Shown here: positions 7,094 through 16,008 of the stretch, piece after piece
Numbering within the stretch: the stretch's first letter is position 1
Layout of the letters: every line of letters starts with the position of its first letter
Source: CAYHOI01 sp964358175
Lineage (GTDB): Bacteria; Margulisbacteria; Riflemargulisbacteria; GWF2-35-9
Direction: 5' to 3'
NCBI GenBank assembly: GCA_964358175.1
Contig: CAYHOI010000018.1
Span: 1-24,163 of the forward strand
DNA length: 24,163 nt
Position numbers and translations under genes: made by a program
The notes under the pieces: model-generated
Databases searched by the model: none
What the model saw: the letters and a program-made list of their open reading frames with translations, nothing else
What the model was told of the DNA's origin: nothing

Positions 7094-10000
7094 GTGGGGA
7101 TTCTTAAGCTACTCATTTTCGGACTTTTCTTCCTATCCATAACCTCTCAATCAGGGTTGCTCTATAAAACCTCGCCCTACCCCATACAGGGTTATGGGAC
7201 AAGATCCCCCTTCTGGGATAACATCCTCTCTACAACACTAGCTGGGTACAAAGCCAGGCTCATTGATCCATTTTCAACGGGGCTTGTGCATGACCCATCC
7301 ATGGTGCACCTGGCAACACTCAACGAAGCGGTCAGTGAGGGATCAGGTTACGCTCTTCTCATGAATGTATGGGGAAATACTCCGTCTGGATTTGATGCCC
7401 TCTGGCAAGCCGCACAAAATCGTGAGCAGAAAGCAAACAAGCTGTTTGCCTGGGTCAATGACGTTTCGGGATCTGTTGTGGCAACGGGCTCTGCATCTGA
7501 CGCCGATGAAGACATAGCCTTGGCGCTTATCTTTGCCGACACATTGAAAAAAAGAGGGTTTACGGGGTGGAGTAGTTCAACGCAAAATTATAGTTCTCAG
7601 GCTCAGCAAATTCTCAATGCGATCTATACCTTAGAAATTAGTTCAGGAAACCTGAGACCAGACGATGCCGGAAGTTCAGACTTTAACCCCTCCTACTTCT
7701 CTCCGGCCACTTATCGGATTTTTGCCCAGTTTGACAATAGTTCCACACATGATTGGAAAGCCGTTGTTGATAACGGATATAACGTTTTATCCGCTCAGCC
7801 AGGGTATAGCCTGGGATTGGCACCTGATTGGTGTACGACCAGTGGAGCTACTTCTAACATTGCCACTCGAACCTCTGGCCCTGGCGGGAAAGGCATGGAT
7901 GTCTGGTATGATGCAATTCGTGTACCCTATCGTTTGGCCTGGGACAGTCTTTGGAATGGCGAACCACGGGCTGTCAGCTTCCTTGATAAAACGATGAACT
8001 GGATTCAACCGACAAATGCCGCACTATACTCGCTGTCCGGAGCACTGTATCCTACAGGGAATAACTCATGGCACAACGAACTTACCCTCGCCATGTGGGG
8101 GGCTGGTTCATTCGGAAGTTCAAGCACAAATATACGCATTGGTTTTCTCGTAGAAATGGCGAATCAATATACAAATCCAAACACTTATTTCGGATTATGG
8201 AGTGGAGCTGCAACCCAGTACTACAACCAAAGCCTCGCATGGTTAGGTGTGGCCGTTATGAATGGTTCGGCCGTGAATGTGTATTCTGATCTGAGCATCA
8301 CGCCGTCCATTCAGAAATTATCTATTCAGAATTTTGCAGTGTCCTCATCAGCTCGCTTGGAACTGGTCGTCACTGACAATGATGGGTGGAATAATATTGC
8401 TCAAGTCACCGTCGATTTAACGGACTCCATCGGGAACAGGATTCAATTTGCCTATTCGAATGATCTAGGGCAAAGAACCTTTGGAGTGAGAATAAACAGT
8501 CAACTTCTCAGCTCCAGCGTTTTGGCATGGGCTGGCGATGGGGAAACTCTTACGCTAAATGTAGACTTTATGCCTGCCATAACCCTTAATTTTTTGCCGG
8601 GCTCCGTCACAATGAATATTTCTGTCGCGGATGCTCAATTGCATGTCGGCTCTTCTGCCAGTGTTACAACCTATGTCAATCTAACCCCCAGTGTACAGGC
8701 AAATATATCCGGCTTATTTTACCGAACCACCCTCAATGCTGGGCAGGATAGTGTGGTGGTAACCTATGGAGCCTTATCTGATGATGATCGTCAAAATCAA
8801 TTTATCTGGGATTTCGGGGGCACCCATGTCACACAGAACACCCTGCTAGATTTTAGTTATCCTTTCCCCACGGGCAACGTCTTCGGGGCAGTATCCATTT
8901 CTTTAACTGTGGAGGATTTTTACCATGCAAAGTCGACTTATTTCTTTCCCCTTTGGATCAATAAGCCTCCAACCGCCTCATTTACGCTATCACGTGTAAC
9001 CGCTAACGCTGGCATGCCAGTCACAATTGATGCCAGCTCAACAACGGATGACATTCAGGTCTCTTTCAATATAAATTTCAAGGACGGCCAATCCAGTGGT
9101 GCAACTATCACGAGTCACGTTTATTCCGTCGGCGGCGTAACTTATGCCATTGAGCTGGTAGCTACCGACAATTATGGCGCAACAAACTCTTACATGAGGG
9201 AAATTTATGTCGCACAGAGACCCACTGCGGATATCCGCCACATTGCGATGCAAAGCGGAAAATTAACCGCTAATATCGGGGAACCCATTCAACTGATCGC
9301 AACCGCAAGTAGCTTCGATAGTCATGTGGGAGGCTTAGCCTCACTAGAGTGGCTTGTCGTGGAAAGTGGCCTGACAAAAAATACTTCGACGTGTACCGTG
9401 AGCTTTCAGGCATCGGGATACCACGTCGTCGTATTACGCATTACGGATAATTGGGGGGCAGTGGCGGTTGCCACCCATTCGATATACGTCAATGCCATAC
9501 CCACCGCAAGTTTTTCGTTTGCGTCCGGGACGATCTACGTCCCCTACACCTTGACGCTTGATGCAACAGGTACGCTGGATGATGACCATATCGTCACCTA
9601 TGACTGGGATTTCGGCGATGGAACAATCCTTGCAACCTCTGGTGCAGTTATCTCGCACCGCTACACTCAGCCCGACACCATTAATATACTGTTAAAAGTT
9701 ACAGATGGATTCGGTGCAACAAATAGCATGACCCTTTCGCTAAAGCTTTACAGCACCATTCGGTGGCAAGACCGCTATTTCGCATCCATCCAACAAGCGG
9801 TTAACAGTGCCTCTGCGGGAAGTGTGATTTTTATAAATACGGCTTTCTATCAGTCTTCAAACTATTCTGAAAATTTGATTCTTACCAAATCGATGACCCT
9901 GGAAAATGAAACCCCAACGGCTGGCAAAATCAAGCTGAACGGTGCTGGAAATACCGCAATAACCATCTCAGGAAACGGGATCAGCATCACGTTAAGCCAC

Positions 10001-12556
10001 ATGGAAATCTTCGGAGGGCGTGGCGTATATGGTGGCGCGATAAATGTAGATGGAGGTTATGTGTACTTACATAACGTTATTATCTCGGGATCATCAGCGG
10101 ATTATGGAGCCGGTATGTATGCTCAGAACTGTAACTTGGATATGCGAACCGTGACCATTGCGGCAAACACTGCTACCCAGCAGGGAGGGGGATTATTTCT
10201 TTCAGCCTGTACCGCAACAATCACCTACGGATACATCCAAGCCAATCAAGCAACACTCGCAGAGGGAGGGGCGCTATTTGCACAGAGAAGCTCCATCATT
10301 TTATTCAATAATCTTGTTGCAAGAAATCAATCCAACCGAGATGGGGGCGCATTTTATGTGCGAAACTGCCGCTGGGATGAAAGGCAGGATACCGTAGCCA
10401 TGAATACGGCAAATATTGGCATTTCCGGCATTTATGGATGGGACCTTTCAACGATCAATATCCAAAACACGGTGTATTATCATCTTGCAAATGAGATGTT
10501 CTTCGACGAAAGCATCTCCAGGGTTACGCTAAACCATTGTGTTATCCAGTCCCTTTTAAGCACACCCGCTGGCAAAACCTCCACGTTTAACACCGTTATT
10601 GGCGTAGATCCTTTGTTCGGACAAGGATATCGGTTGTCTGACACCTCACCCTTCACGGACTACGGCGATAGCACACTGGTTCCAGACAGGATTACTACCG
10701 ACCTAGAAGGAAAGCAGCGTATTCAAAATCTTCGTGTTGATCCAGGGTGCTTCGAAACTTTGGATTCTATTGCACCTGTCACTCCATGGTGGCAAAATTT
10801 ATCTAGTGGCGTCACGATCAACTCAAGTCTTTTATTGCTAGGAAGTTGTTCAACCGATGTACTCAGCTTAAACTTCTCTGGGGGAGAGATCTCAACCATT
10901 AGCTTCAATCTCTATCAAACACGCTTTGAGGTGCGAGTGACCCTCAATTCACTCACCCGTAACACGCTGACGCTCACGGCTACTGATCGCCCGGGGAACA
11001 CAAGCAGCGTTCTTACCGTTGTTCTCACACACGATGCTCTGCCGATTCCCTCCCTCAACGTGACCTATATCACGAGCAACTACACGTTGATCGCCCGTTT
11101 TGATGCAACCGGCTCACTTCCAGGAGCTGCCACCGGCGATCTCTCTGCTACGATTCGGCAGTACATTCTTCAGCTTCAGGACGGCACTTTAACCACGAAT
11201 ACCGCAGGCCAATTCAGCTTTACCGTTGCAGATTTTCCGAGCCAGATCGTGACGTTGACTGTTAGTGATAACTACGGCCTTTCGAACACACTCACGCAAA
11301 GCATCGTGCCACCGATGTACTTCTTGTCAAATACACTCAACTTGCTATCATTTCCCATGACCTTTTCTGGAAATGTAAGAACCATCCTCCAGACAACCAA
11401 TGTAACCGTTTGGCTTTATGACTCGACGCGGAGTCCCACTTATTGCATGCTAGCCTCAACAGGAGCATTCACTCGTGGTGCCGGATATTGGGTCTATGCA
11501 CCACTCGGCACTCAATTGGCCAACATCACACGCTCCTATTTGGCAGATACTGATTCTTGCACCCTCAACTTAACCGCTGGATGGAACTTAATTGGCAACC
11601 CCTTTCAAAAAAACCTTGATTGGCTCAAAACGAGCATTAAGGATGGAGCCCTTCTCTATTCTCAAAACAGTGCCTACAGTAATGGCCTCATTTACAACCA
11701 ATATCCTTGGAGCTACGATAAAGCTGTCGCAAATAGCTATTTTGCCACAAGCAATTTACGAATCTGGCGAGCCTATTGGGTCTACGCTGCAAAAAATCTT
11801 GAATTGGTTATGACAGGGACTTCCAACATCGGATTGTTTTCCATTTCTAACACACAAACATTCCTTAAGCGCGACCTGTTTCGCATCAACGTCACGGGGA
11901 AATCCTTCTCGCAAAATCTCCACGCGGGGTCTGCAAGCAAAACCGCGGCAGTCTTTGATCATCGCCTTGACGAATTGGCACCACCTGACGTTCCAGGCCA
12001 GAGCTTTAAGGCCTATCTTGAAACGCAAGGACTGCCCTGCCTGAGTAGCTACGCTAGAGAATCCGATCTCGCATGGAACCTGGTCATCGACAACCGTTCT
12101 TCTTCAGAATCCATCAGCATGACCCTTACCAAACTTGGTTTAGAGGACTATCAGCTCACTGACCAACGGGGCATTCCCGTCCAAGCATCGAACTTGGTGC
12201 TTACCCAAAACGGGATTCATACTTTCAAGCTAAAAGTTCAGAGCACCTCTCAAAATGAAGTTCTGAACTCACTGCGTGTTTATCCGAATCCCTTTAACCC
12301 CTACTCTGATTCCATAGCACGACAACAGGTGGCCTTTGAATACACAACAACAACCTCTTCAACGATTCGATTAATGATTTACACGTTGGCTGGACAAAAG
12401 ATCTATACTTCACAAACCACCGGATCTACCGGCACACTCTTCTGGACAGGGCGGGATGAAAATATGCATATGCAAGGATCGGGGCTCTATTTTTATGTTG
12501 TGCTGGTCAATGATAAGGTTGAGCGAACGGGAAAGGTAATTCTATGGGTCGATTAG
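7094..12556 (+). CDS. Giant secreted GH8 glycosidase / PKD / beta-helix surface protein
   Basis: 1820 residues. A signal peptide (1-20) leads into a family 8 glycoside hydrolase domain (about 30-395). This has SEGSGY with putative acid Glu82, ASDADEDIALAL (134-145, near-match to the GH8 signature) and YDAIRVPYRLA with putative base Asp273. GH8 enzymes hydrolyse beta-1,4 glucans, xylan or chitosan; the substrate is not predictable here. Then come four PKD-like domains (about 529-886; the fourth has YDWDFGDGT), a right-handed beta-helix (about 890-1220, GGxxN/GGGLF repeats), another PKD-like domain (about 1313-1402) and a segment with GWNLIGNPF (about 1494). The C-terminus (about 1724-1819) holds a VYPNPFNP / GLYFYVV domain of FlgD-Ig or T9SS type A type. 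GTG 7094 is the only good start, since TGA lies in frame at 7079. First gene of the operon, overlapping the next by 13 bp. Confidence 0.9.
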   Translation: MGILKLLIFGLFFLSITSQSGLLYKTSPYPIQGYGTRSPFWDNILSTTLAGYKARLIDPFSTGLVHDPSMVHLATLNEAVSEGSGYALLMNVWGNTPSGFDALWQAAQNREQKANKLFAWVNDVSGSVVATGSASDADEDIALALIFADTLKKRGFTGWSSSTQNYSSQAQQILNAIYTLEISSGNLRPDDAGSSDFNPSYFSPATYRIFAQFDNSSTHDWKAVVDNGYNVLSAQPGYSLGLAPDWCTTSGATSNIATRTSGPGGKGMDVWYDAIRVPYRLAWDSLWNGEPRAVSFLDKTMNWIQPTNAALYSLSGALYPTGNNSWHNELTLAMWGAGSFGSSSTNIRIGFLVEMANQYTNPNTYFGLWSGAATQYYNQSLAWLGVAVMNGSAVNVYSDLSITPSIQKLSIQNFAVSSSARLELVVTDNDGWNNIAQVTVDLTDSIGNRIQFAYSNDLGQRTFGVRINSQLLSSSVLAWAGDGETLTLNVDFMPAITLNFLPGSVTMNISVADAQLHVGSSASVTTYVNLTPSVQANISGLFYRTTLNAGQDSVVVTYGALSDDDRQNQFIWDFGGTHVTQNTLLDFSYPFPTGNVFGAVSISLTVEDFYHAKSTYFFPLWINKPPTASFTLSRVTANAGMPVTIDASSTTDDIQVSFNINFKDGQSSGATITSHVYSVGGVTYAIELVATDNYGATNSYMREIYVAQRPTADIRHIAMQSGKLTANIGEPIQLIATASSFDSHVGGLASLEWLVVESGLTKNTSTCTVSFQASGYHVVVLRITDNWGAVAVATHSIYVNAIPTASFSFASGTIYVPYTLTLDATGTLDDDHIVTYDWDFGDGTILATSGAVISHRYTQPDTINILLKVTDGFGATNSMTLSLKLYSTIRWQDRYFASIQQAVNSASAGSVIFINTAFYQSSNYSENLILTKSMTLENETPTAGKIKLNGAGNTAITISGNGISITLSHMEIFGGRGVYGGAINVDGGYVYLHNVIISGSSADYGAGMYAQNCNLDMRTVTIAANTATQQGGGLFLSACTATITYGYIQANQATLAEGGALFAQRSSIILFNNLVARNQSNRDGGAFYVRNCRWDERQDTVAMNTANIGISGIYGWDLSTINIQNTVYYHLANEMFFDESISRVTLNHCVIQSLLSTPAGKTSTFNTVIGVDPLFGQGYRLSDTSPFTDYGDSTLVPDRITTDLEGKQRIQNLRVDPGCFETLDSIAPVTPWWQNLSSGVTINSSLLLLGSCSTDVLSLNFSGGEISTISFNLYQTRFEVRVTLNSLTRNTLTLTATDRPGNTSSVLTVVLTHDALPIPSLNVTYITSNYTLIARFDATGSLPGAATGDLSATIRQYILQLQDGTLTTNTAGQFSFTVADFPSQIVTLTVSDNYGLSNTLTQSIVPPMYFLSNTLNLLSFPMTFSGNVRTILQTTNVTVWLYDSTRSPTYCMLASTGAFTRGAGYWVYAPLGTQLANITRSYLADTDSCTLNLTAGWNLIGNPFQKNLDWLKTSIKDGALLYSQNSAYSNGLIYNQYPWSYDKAVANSYFATSNLRIWRAYWVYAAKNLELVMTGTSNIGLFSISNTQTFLKRDLFRINVTGKSFSQNLHAGSASKTAAVFDHRLDELAPPDVPGQSFKAYLETQGLPCLSSYARESDLAWNLVIDNRSSSESISMTLTKLGLEDYQLTDQRGIPVQASNLVLTQNGIHTFKLKVQSTSQNEVLNSLRVYPNPFNPYSDSIARQQVAFEYTTTTSSTIRLMIYTLAGQKIYTSQTTGSTGTLFWTGRDENMHMQGSGLYFYVVLVNDKVERTGKVILWVD

Positions 12557-12936
12557 GAACCTTTTCTATGCTGATGGGACTTCTCCTCGTCATCATCGCA
12601 TGCCGAAATACACAGGAAAGCTACGTTTATGGCGGGAAAATTATAGGGCGTGCCGTGTTGGCGGGGGTCGGGGAGGAGACTGAACCTGACTATAATTACG
12701 CCGGCGTAAGCGTGAACCTGCAAAATGCAACAAGCACCCAGTCGGCCTTAACGGTCGCAGACGGAAAGTTTACCTTTAGCGACTTGCCCGATGGCACCTA
12801 TCGGGTCTTCTGTCAAAAAGCACTTTACAGTATGCAAACCAGCACACCGAATCCGGTTGTTGATAAAAGTGGTGTTATTGACGTTGGGGACATATTGATG
12901 ACGCCAATTTCTCCTCCACCACCGCCCATTGAATAA
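12544..12936 (+). CDS. Putative lipoprotein with carboxypeptidase-regulatory-like domain
   Basis: A 130-residue protein with a lipoprotein signal: a hydrophobic stretch ends LLLVIIAC, placing lipidated Cys20 in an acceptable lipobox. The rest resembles a transthyretin-like carboxypeptidase regulatory domain: GVSVNLQNA, then DGKFTFSDLPDGTYRV (about residues 52-95). Such beta-sandwiches are common in surface and cell-envelope proteins. The C-terminus is a short proline run, PPPPPIE. AAGG lies before ATG 12544; ATG 12571 is possible. It overlaps the giant protein gene by 13 bp and precedes the barrel gene by 15 bp, suggesting an envelope partner of both. Confidence 0.78.
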   Translation: MGRLGTFSMLMGLLLVIIACRNTQESYVYGGKIIGRAVLAGVGEETEPDYNYAGVSVNLQNATSTQSALTVADGKFTFSDLPDGTYRVFCQKALYSMQTSTPNPVVDKSGVIDVGDILMTPISPPPPPIE

Positions 12937-12951
12937 CAGTTAGGAGCAAGA

Positions 12952-13761
12952 ATGCGCTGTATACTTTATCTATTTTTTATCACACTCTTTAGCTGGCCAC
13001 TCGATATCGGAGGCATCCCTTTTGGGGTATCTCACTACGCTCGGGGAAATAGTGGTATCGCGTCAGCGGAGCGATGGCAGGCAGCACTTGTGAATCCAGC
13101 ACTCTTGACTGCCGCCGGACAGGATGGGCTGACATTTGAAAACAGTCGCTGGCTTGAGGGAACGAGCGTTCAGCAGATTGCCAGCTCGTTGACTCTTTGG
13201 GGTAGTGCCCTCAATTTTGGTTTTGTGCGGCTTGTAGATGATAGTGGCGTCCAATGGACCCAGGCTCCCTACGCCTCCATGGGAACATTCTATTACGCTG
13301 AAAACATGGGGTATTTAGCCGTTGGACAAGATTTTTTCGGCTTAGGAATAGGGCTGACCTTCAAACAAATCAACAAAAAAGCTGTCTCAGAGAAGAATTG
13401 CTTTAGCACGGATGCGGGAGTTTACTTCGACAGCCACTCTTTTTGGAGAATTGGACTTGTCGCAAGAAATATCTACGGAACGTTTGAAAAACCTGACAAT
13501 GAATTATATTATGTAGGGGGACTTCAAGTTTACCATGAATCGTGGTCGCTTGATCTCGACTCAAGTAGTTTGATGGGGAAATTTCACGGGGGGGTGGGAT
13601 ATGCCACAAAAGTAGTCGCTTTTAATGGGGGAATAGATCCTGATGGAAATATTTCAGCTGGAATGAGCGTAAATATCGCAGGGATGCTAGTGGAATATGG
13701 CTTCAAAAACAATGGGTTTCTGGGGGCGATCAGTCGAATCGGCATAACGTTTCTGTTTTAG
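12952..13761 (+). CDS. PorV/PorQ-like outer-membrane beta-barrel protein
   Basis: 269 residues with a cleavable signal (about 1-16) and alternating-hydrophobicity strands ending in a terminal Phe (ITFLF), typical of outer-membrane barrels. The N-terminal block ARGNSGIASAERWQAALVNPA recalls the G-x-A...NPA pattern of the PorV/PorQ/UPF0164 family. In Bacteroidota, PorV works with the type IX secretion system to handle proteins bearing a C-terminal sorting domain, and the giant protein two genes upstream carries such a domain. AGGAG lies 5 nt before ATG 12952. Family call is moderate; barrel nature is more secure. Confidence 0.72.
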   Translation: MRCILYLFFITLFSWPLDIGGIPFGVSHYARGNSGIASAERWQAALVNPALLTAAGQDGLTFENSRWLEGTSVQQIASSLTLWGSALNFGFVRLVDDSGVQWTQAPYASMGTFYYAENMGYLAVGQDFFGLGIGLTFKQINKKAVSEKNCFSTDAGVYFDSHSFWRIGLVARNIYGTFEKPDNELYYVGGLQVYHESWSLDLDSSSLMGKFHGGVGYATKVVAFNGGIDPDGNISAGMSVNIAGMLVEYGFKNNGFLGAISRIGITFLF

Positions 13762-13775
13762 CAAGAGGGGGAATC

Positions 13776-15035
13776 GTGCCAAAATTTAGGGGTAAACCAT
13801 TGTTGGATCGGCGCAAGCTGTTGCTCGGCCTTTGGGTAGGAGCGACAAGCATCGTGTTGATTCTGGTGGCTGGAAATCAATTTTTGCCAAAAAGCAAACC
13901 GGATTATATTCGCAAACAAGAATTTTATCAGAAAAATGCCCAAACCATGCTCGACAAAATGCTTGGGCGTGACAATTATCTCGTAAATATTGCATTTCAG
14001 TACTCAGAACAGCAACGACAAGTTTCCTCTGTTCTCTACACACCACACGTTATCACTGAACGTTCCCAACAAACCACTGCCGAACAATATAAAGAGGAAG
14101 CAAGCGAGGATCGATCCAATGAGGGACAATCCAATCGGGGTGTTGAGGGGAAAGACAACCAGGCAAATAAACTTTCCCTTCAAGATCGACCAGCGGTTAA
14201 CGAAACAGGCAAAGAAGTTGTTTCCCATAAACGCAAGGAGCTCTTCGAAAAACTCCCAGGACTTGCCCCCAGAAGTAATCGATCTCACAGCCCAGAATTG
14301 CCAGGTTTCCCTAAAATAAACCCGCTGGATCTGGGTTCGCCGGAATTAGGCACTCAGATCAATCGTTTAACTAGCTCTGATCCGCAGAGTGCTGAGCAAC
14401 AGTCCTCCTCAGACAAAGAGCGTAAACTTTCGGAGCAAAATAAAACCCTTCAACATGGGAAAGGCCAGAAGACTATTAACTCTGGAACGGAACAACAACA
14501 AAACAAAAGTACCGAAAAAAGTATCCTGAACGAAAATCGAGAGACCATTTTGATCCCAGATTCAAAAATTGAACGGTTGTATATCAGCCTTGTCATCAAT
14601 GAGCGAAGGTTAACCGAGCTCAACATTCACAAAGAGGATGTCGCAAATACCGTGAAACTGGTCGTAGGATTTCAAGAAGAACGAGGCGATGAGGTTTATC
14701 TAATTGCGTACCCCTTTAAGGGATTTGTCTATTGGCTTAAGAAAACGATAACCAAATATCAGCACCTTCTGTATATCGCCCTTGGGATTCTTCTCTTTGC
14801 TTTTGGACTCCGTTGGGTTTCGACGTATTTGAATAATAAGCTGCGTGCACAAAAACATCGTTCTCAACGGGAGGAAACACTCTCTCACGTAAAAGAGGAG
14901 GAATCCTCAAAAAGTCAACAGGTTAAACAAGAGGAAATTCTTGACTTCGCACGAAAAAAACCTGCTGAATTTGCCAAAGTACTGGTCGATTGGATCGAAA
15001 AAGAAGACAATACACATCGGGGTTCTGATGGATAG
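13776..15035 (+). CDS. Reduced FliF-like MS-ring protein (RBM3 plus FliG-binding tail)
   Basis: A 419-residue inner-membrane protein with TM1 at about 14-33 and TM2 at about 328-347. Residues 44-98 (EFYQKNAQTMLDKMLGRDNY onward) match the FliF segment that begins the third ring-building motif. Residues 259-314 (KIERLYISLVINERR, then VVGFQEERGDEVYLIAYPF) match the FliF block that closes it. Between them lies a 160-residue Ser/Gln/Glu-rich insert, where flagellar FliF has its beta-collar. After TM2, the tail ends KKPAEFAKVLVDWIEKED, like the FliF C-terminal FliG-binding helix. RBM1 and RBM2 of flagellar FliF (about 550 residues) are absent. The start is GTG 13776 after AGAGGGGG. It overlaps fliG by 8 bp. 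Confidence 0.85.
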   Translation: MPKFRGKPLLDRRKLLLGLWVGATSIVLILVAGNQFLPKSKPDYIRKQEFYQKNAQTMLDKMLGRDNYLVNIAFQYSEQQRQVSSVLYTPHVITERSQQTTAEQYKEEASEDRSNEGQSNRGVEGKDNQANKLSLQDRPAVNETGKEVVSHKRKELFEKLPGLAPRSNRSHSPELPGFPKINPLDLGSPELGTQINRLTSSDPQSAEQQSSSDKERKLSEQNKTLQHGKGQKTINSGTEQQQNKSTEKSILNENRETILIPDSKIERLYISLVINERRLTELNIHKEDVANTVKLVVGFQEERGDEVYLIAYPFKGFVYWLKKTITKYQHLLYIALGILLFAFGLRWVSTYLNNKLRAQKHRSQREETLSHVKEEESSKSQQVKQEEILDFARKKPAEFAKVLVDWIEKEDNTHRGSDG

Positions 15036-16008
15036 TCTTGAGAAAGTAGCGATTCTTCTTCTAAGTATGGAAACAGCGGTTCCAGGCGTTACAACGCCTA
15101 TCATTAACTTAATGGGTGAGGATCGCGCCAGATCGGTTCTTGAACAGGTCGCTCAAATTGGAAAGGTATCCTCCACTCAATGGACTGCGGTTCTTTCAGA
15201 CTTTTATGACGTCGCTTTGGGAAAAGAGTTTGTATTTGGAGGCCAGGATGTTTCAAGTAAAATGATACAGGATACGTTTGGCGTAAACAAAGCAAAAGAG
15301 TTCCTCAAGAATAAAAAAGATCGCTTTCGTTTCTTGGAATCTGTTTCAGTCGGAGAATTAATCCCTTTCCTTCGTGCTGAGACAGATCAAATGAAGCTCA
15401 TTGTGATGAGTCACCTGTCTGCCAAAAAAGCATCTGAAGTTCTCTCAGGTCTAGGAGATTTTTCGCTTGCCTTAAGACTCATGGAACCTTTAACTTTTCC
15501 AAATGATGAGCTGTTGGATGAGATGGAGGTCGCGTTGTCCAACTACTTTTCACAACAAACTCCGCTACATATTCCCAGTGGAGAAGAAAGTCGCCAGAAA
15601 TTGGCGTCCATTATTGAATTCCTGCCGGAAGTTGAGCGAGAAAATATCCTCGCCACTTATGAGACGACAAATCCAGAATCTGCACGCAGGGTTCGCGAAC
15701 TTGTCTTCACTTTTGAGGACTTTCTCGAAACACAAGATTCAGCGTTTCAGGCTATCTTATTTGAAGTAACCGATTTCAGGTGCTTAGCCCTTGTTCGGCT
15801 GAATTCCTCACCCTCTCTCGTTGAAAAAATAAATCGATGCCTCTCTGAACGTACTCGGACTATTGTAGACTCTGAGAGTATTGGCCTGGAAAAGAAAGTT
15901 ACACAGGACCATATTGAGGAAGCCAAGCGTCATGTCATCGATATGGGTAGAAAGCTGGAAAAGAAAGGAGCCCTGAGACTAAGGAATGGCACCACAGTCC
16001 AACCGTAA
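15028..16008 (+). CDS. fliG: FliG-like rotor (switch/torque) protein
   Basis: 326 residues, near full-length for FliG (about 330). An N-terminal helical domain is followed by a middle domain (about 105-215, with HLSAKKASEVLSGL) and a C-terminal torque domain (about 225-318: VFTFEDF, ALVRL, IEEAKRHVIDMGRKLEKKG). In flagella FliG joins the FliF ring, binds FliM and receives torque from MotA. The EHPQ motif of the middle domain appears as ETDQ (118-121), and MFxF as VFTF (226-229); several residues of the charged torque helix also differ from the consensus. The start is ATG 15028: it has GGGG upstream and gives the FliG N-terminus, whereas the open frame to 14941 is read-through of fliF. It overlaps motA by 23 bp. 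Confidence 0.9.
   Translation: MDSLEKVAILLLSMETAVPGVTTPIINLMGEDRARSVLEQVAQIGKVSSTQWTAVLSDFYDVALGKEFVFGGQDVSSKMIQDTFGVNKAKEFLKNKKDRFRFLESVSVGELIPFLRAETDQMKLIVMSHLSAKKASEVLSGLGDFSLALRLMEPLTFPNDELLDEMEVALSNYFSQQTPLHIPSGEESRQKLASIIEFLPEVERENILATYETTNPESARRVRELVFTFEDFLETQDSAFQAILFEVTDFRCLALVRLNSSPSLVEKINRCLSERTRTIVDSESIGLEKKVTQDHIEEAKRHVIDMGRKLEKKGALRLRNGTTVQP

Noticed and set aside
9900..10400. GG-rich periodic pattern that might suggest a DNA repeat array or CRISPR
   Set aside because: It is the codon-level trace of beta-helix repeats in the giant protein; there are no near-identical repeats with unique spacers anywhere in the window.
14941..15027. Longer N-terminus for fliG
   Set aside because: It overlaps the FliF FliG-binding tail coding sequence; the recognisable FliG N-terminus begins at ATG 15028.
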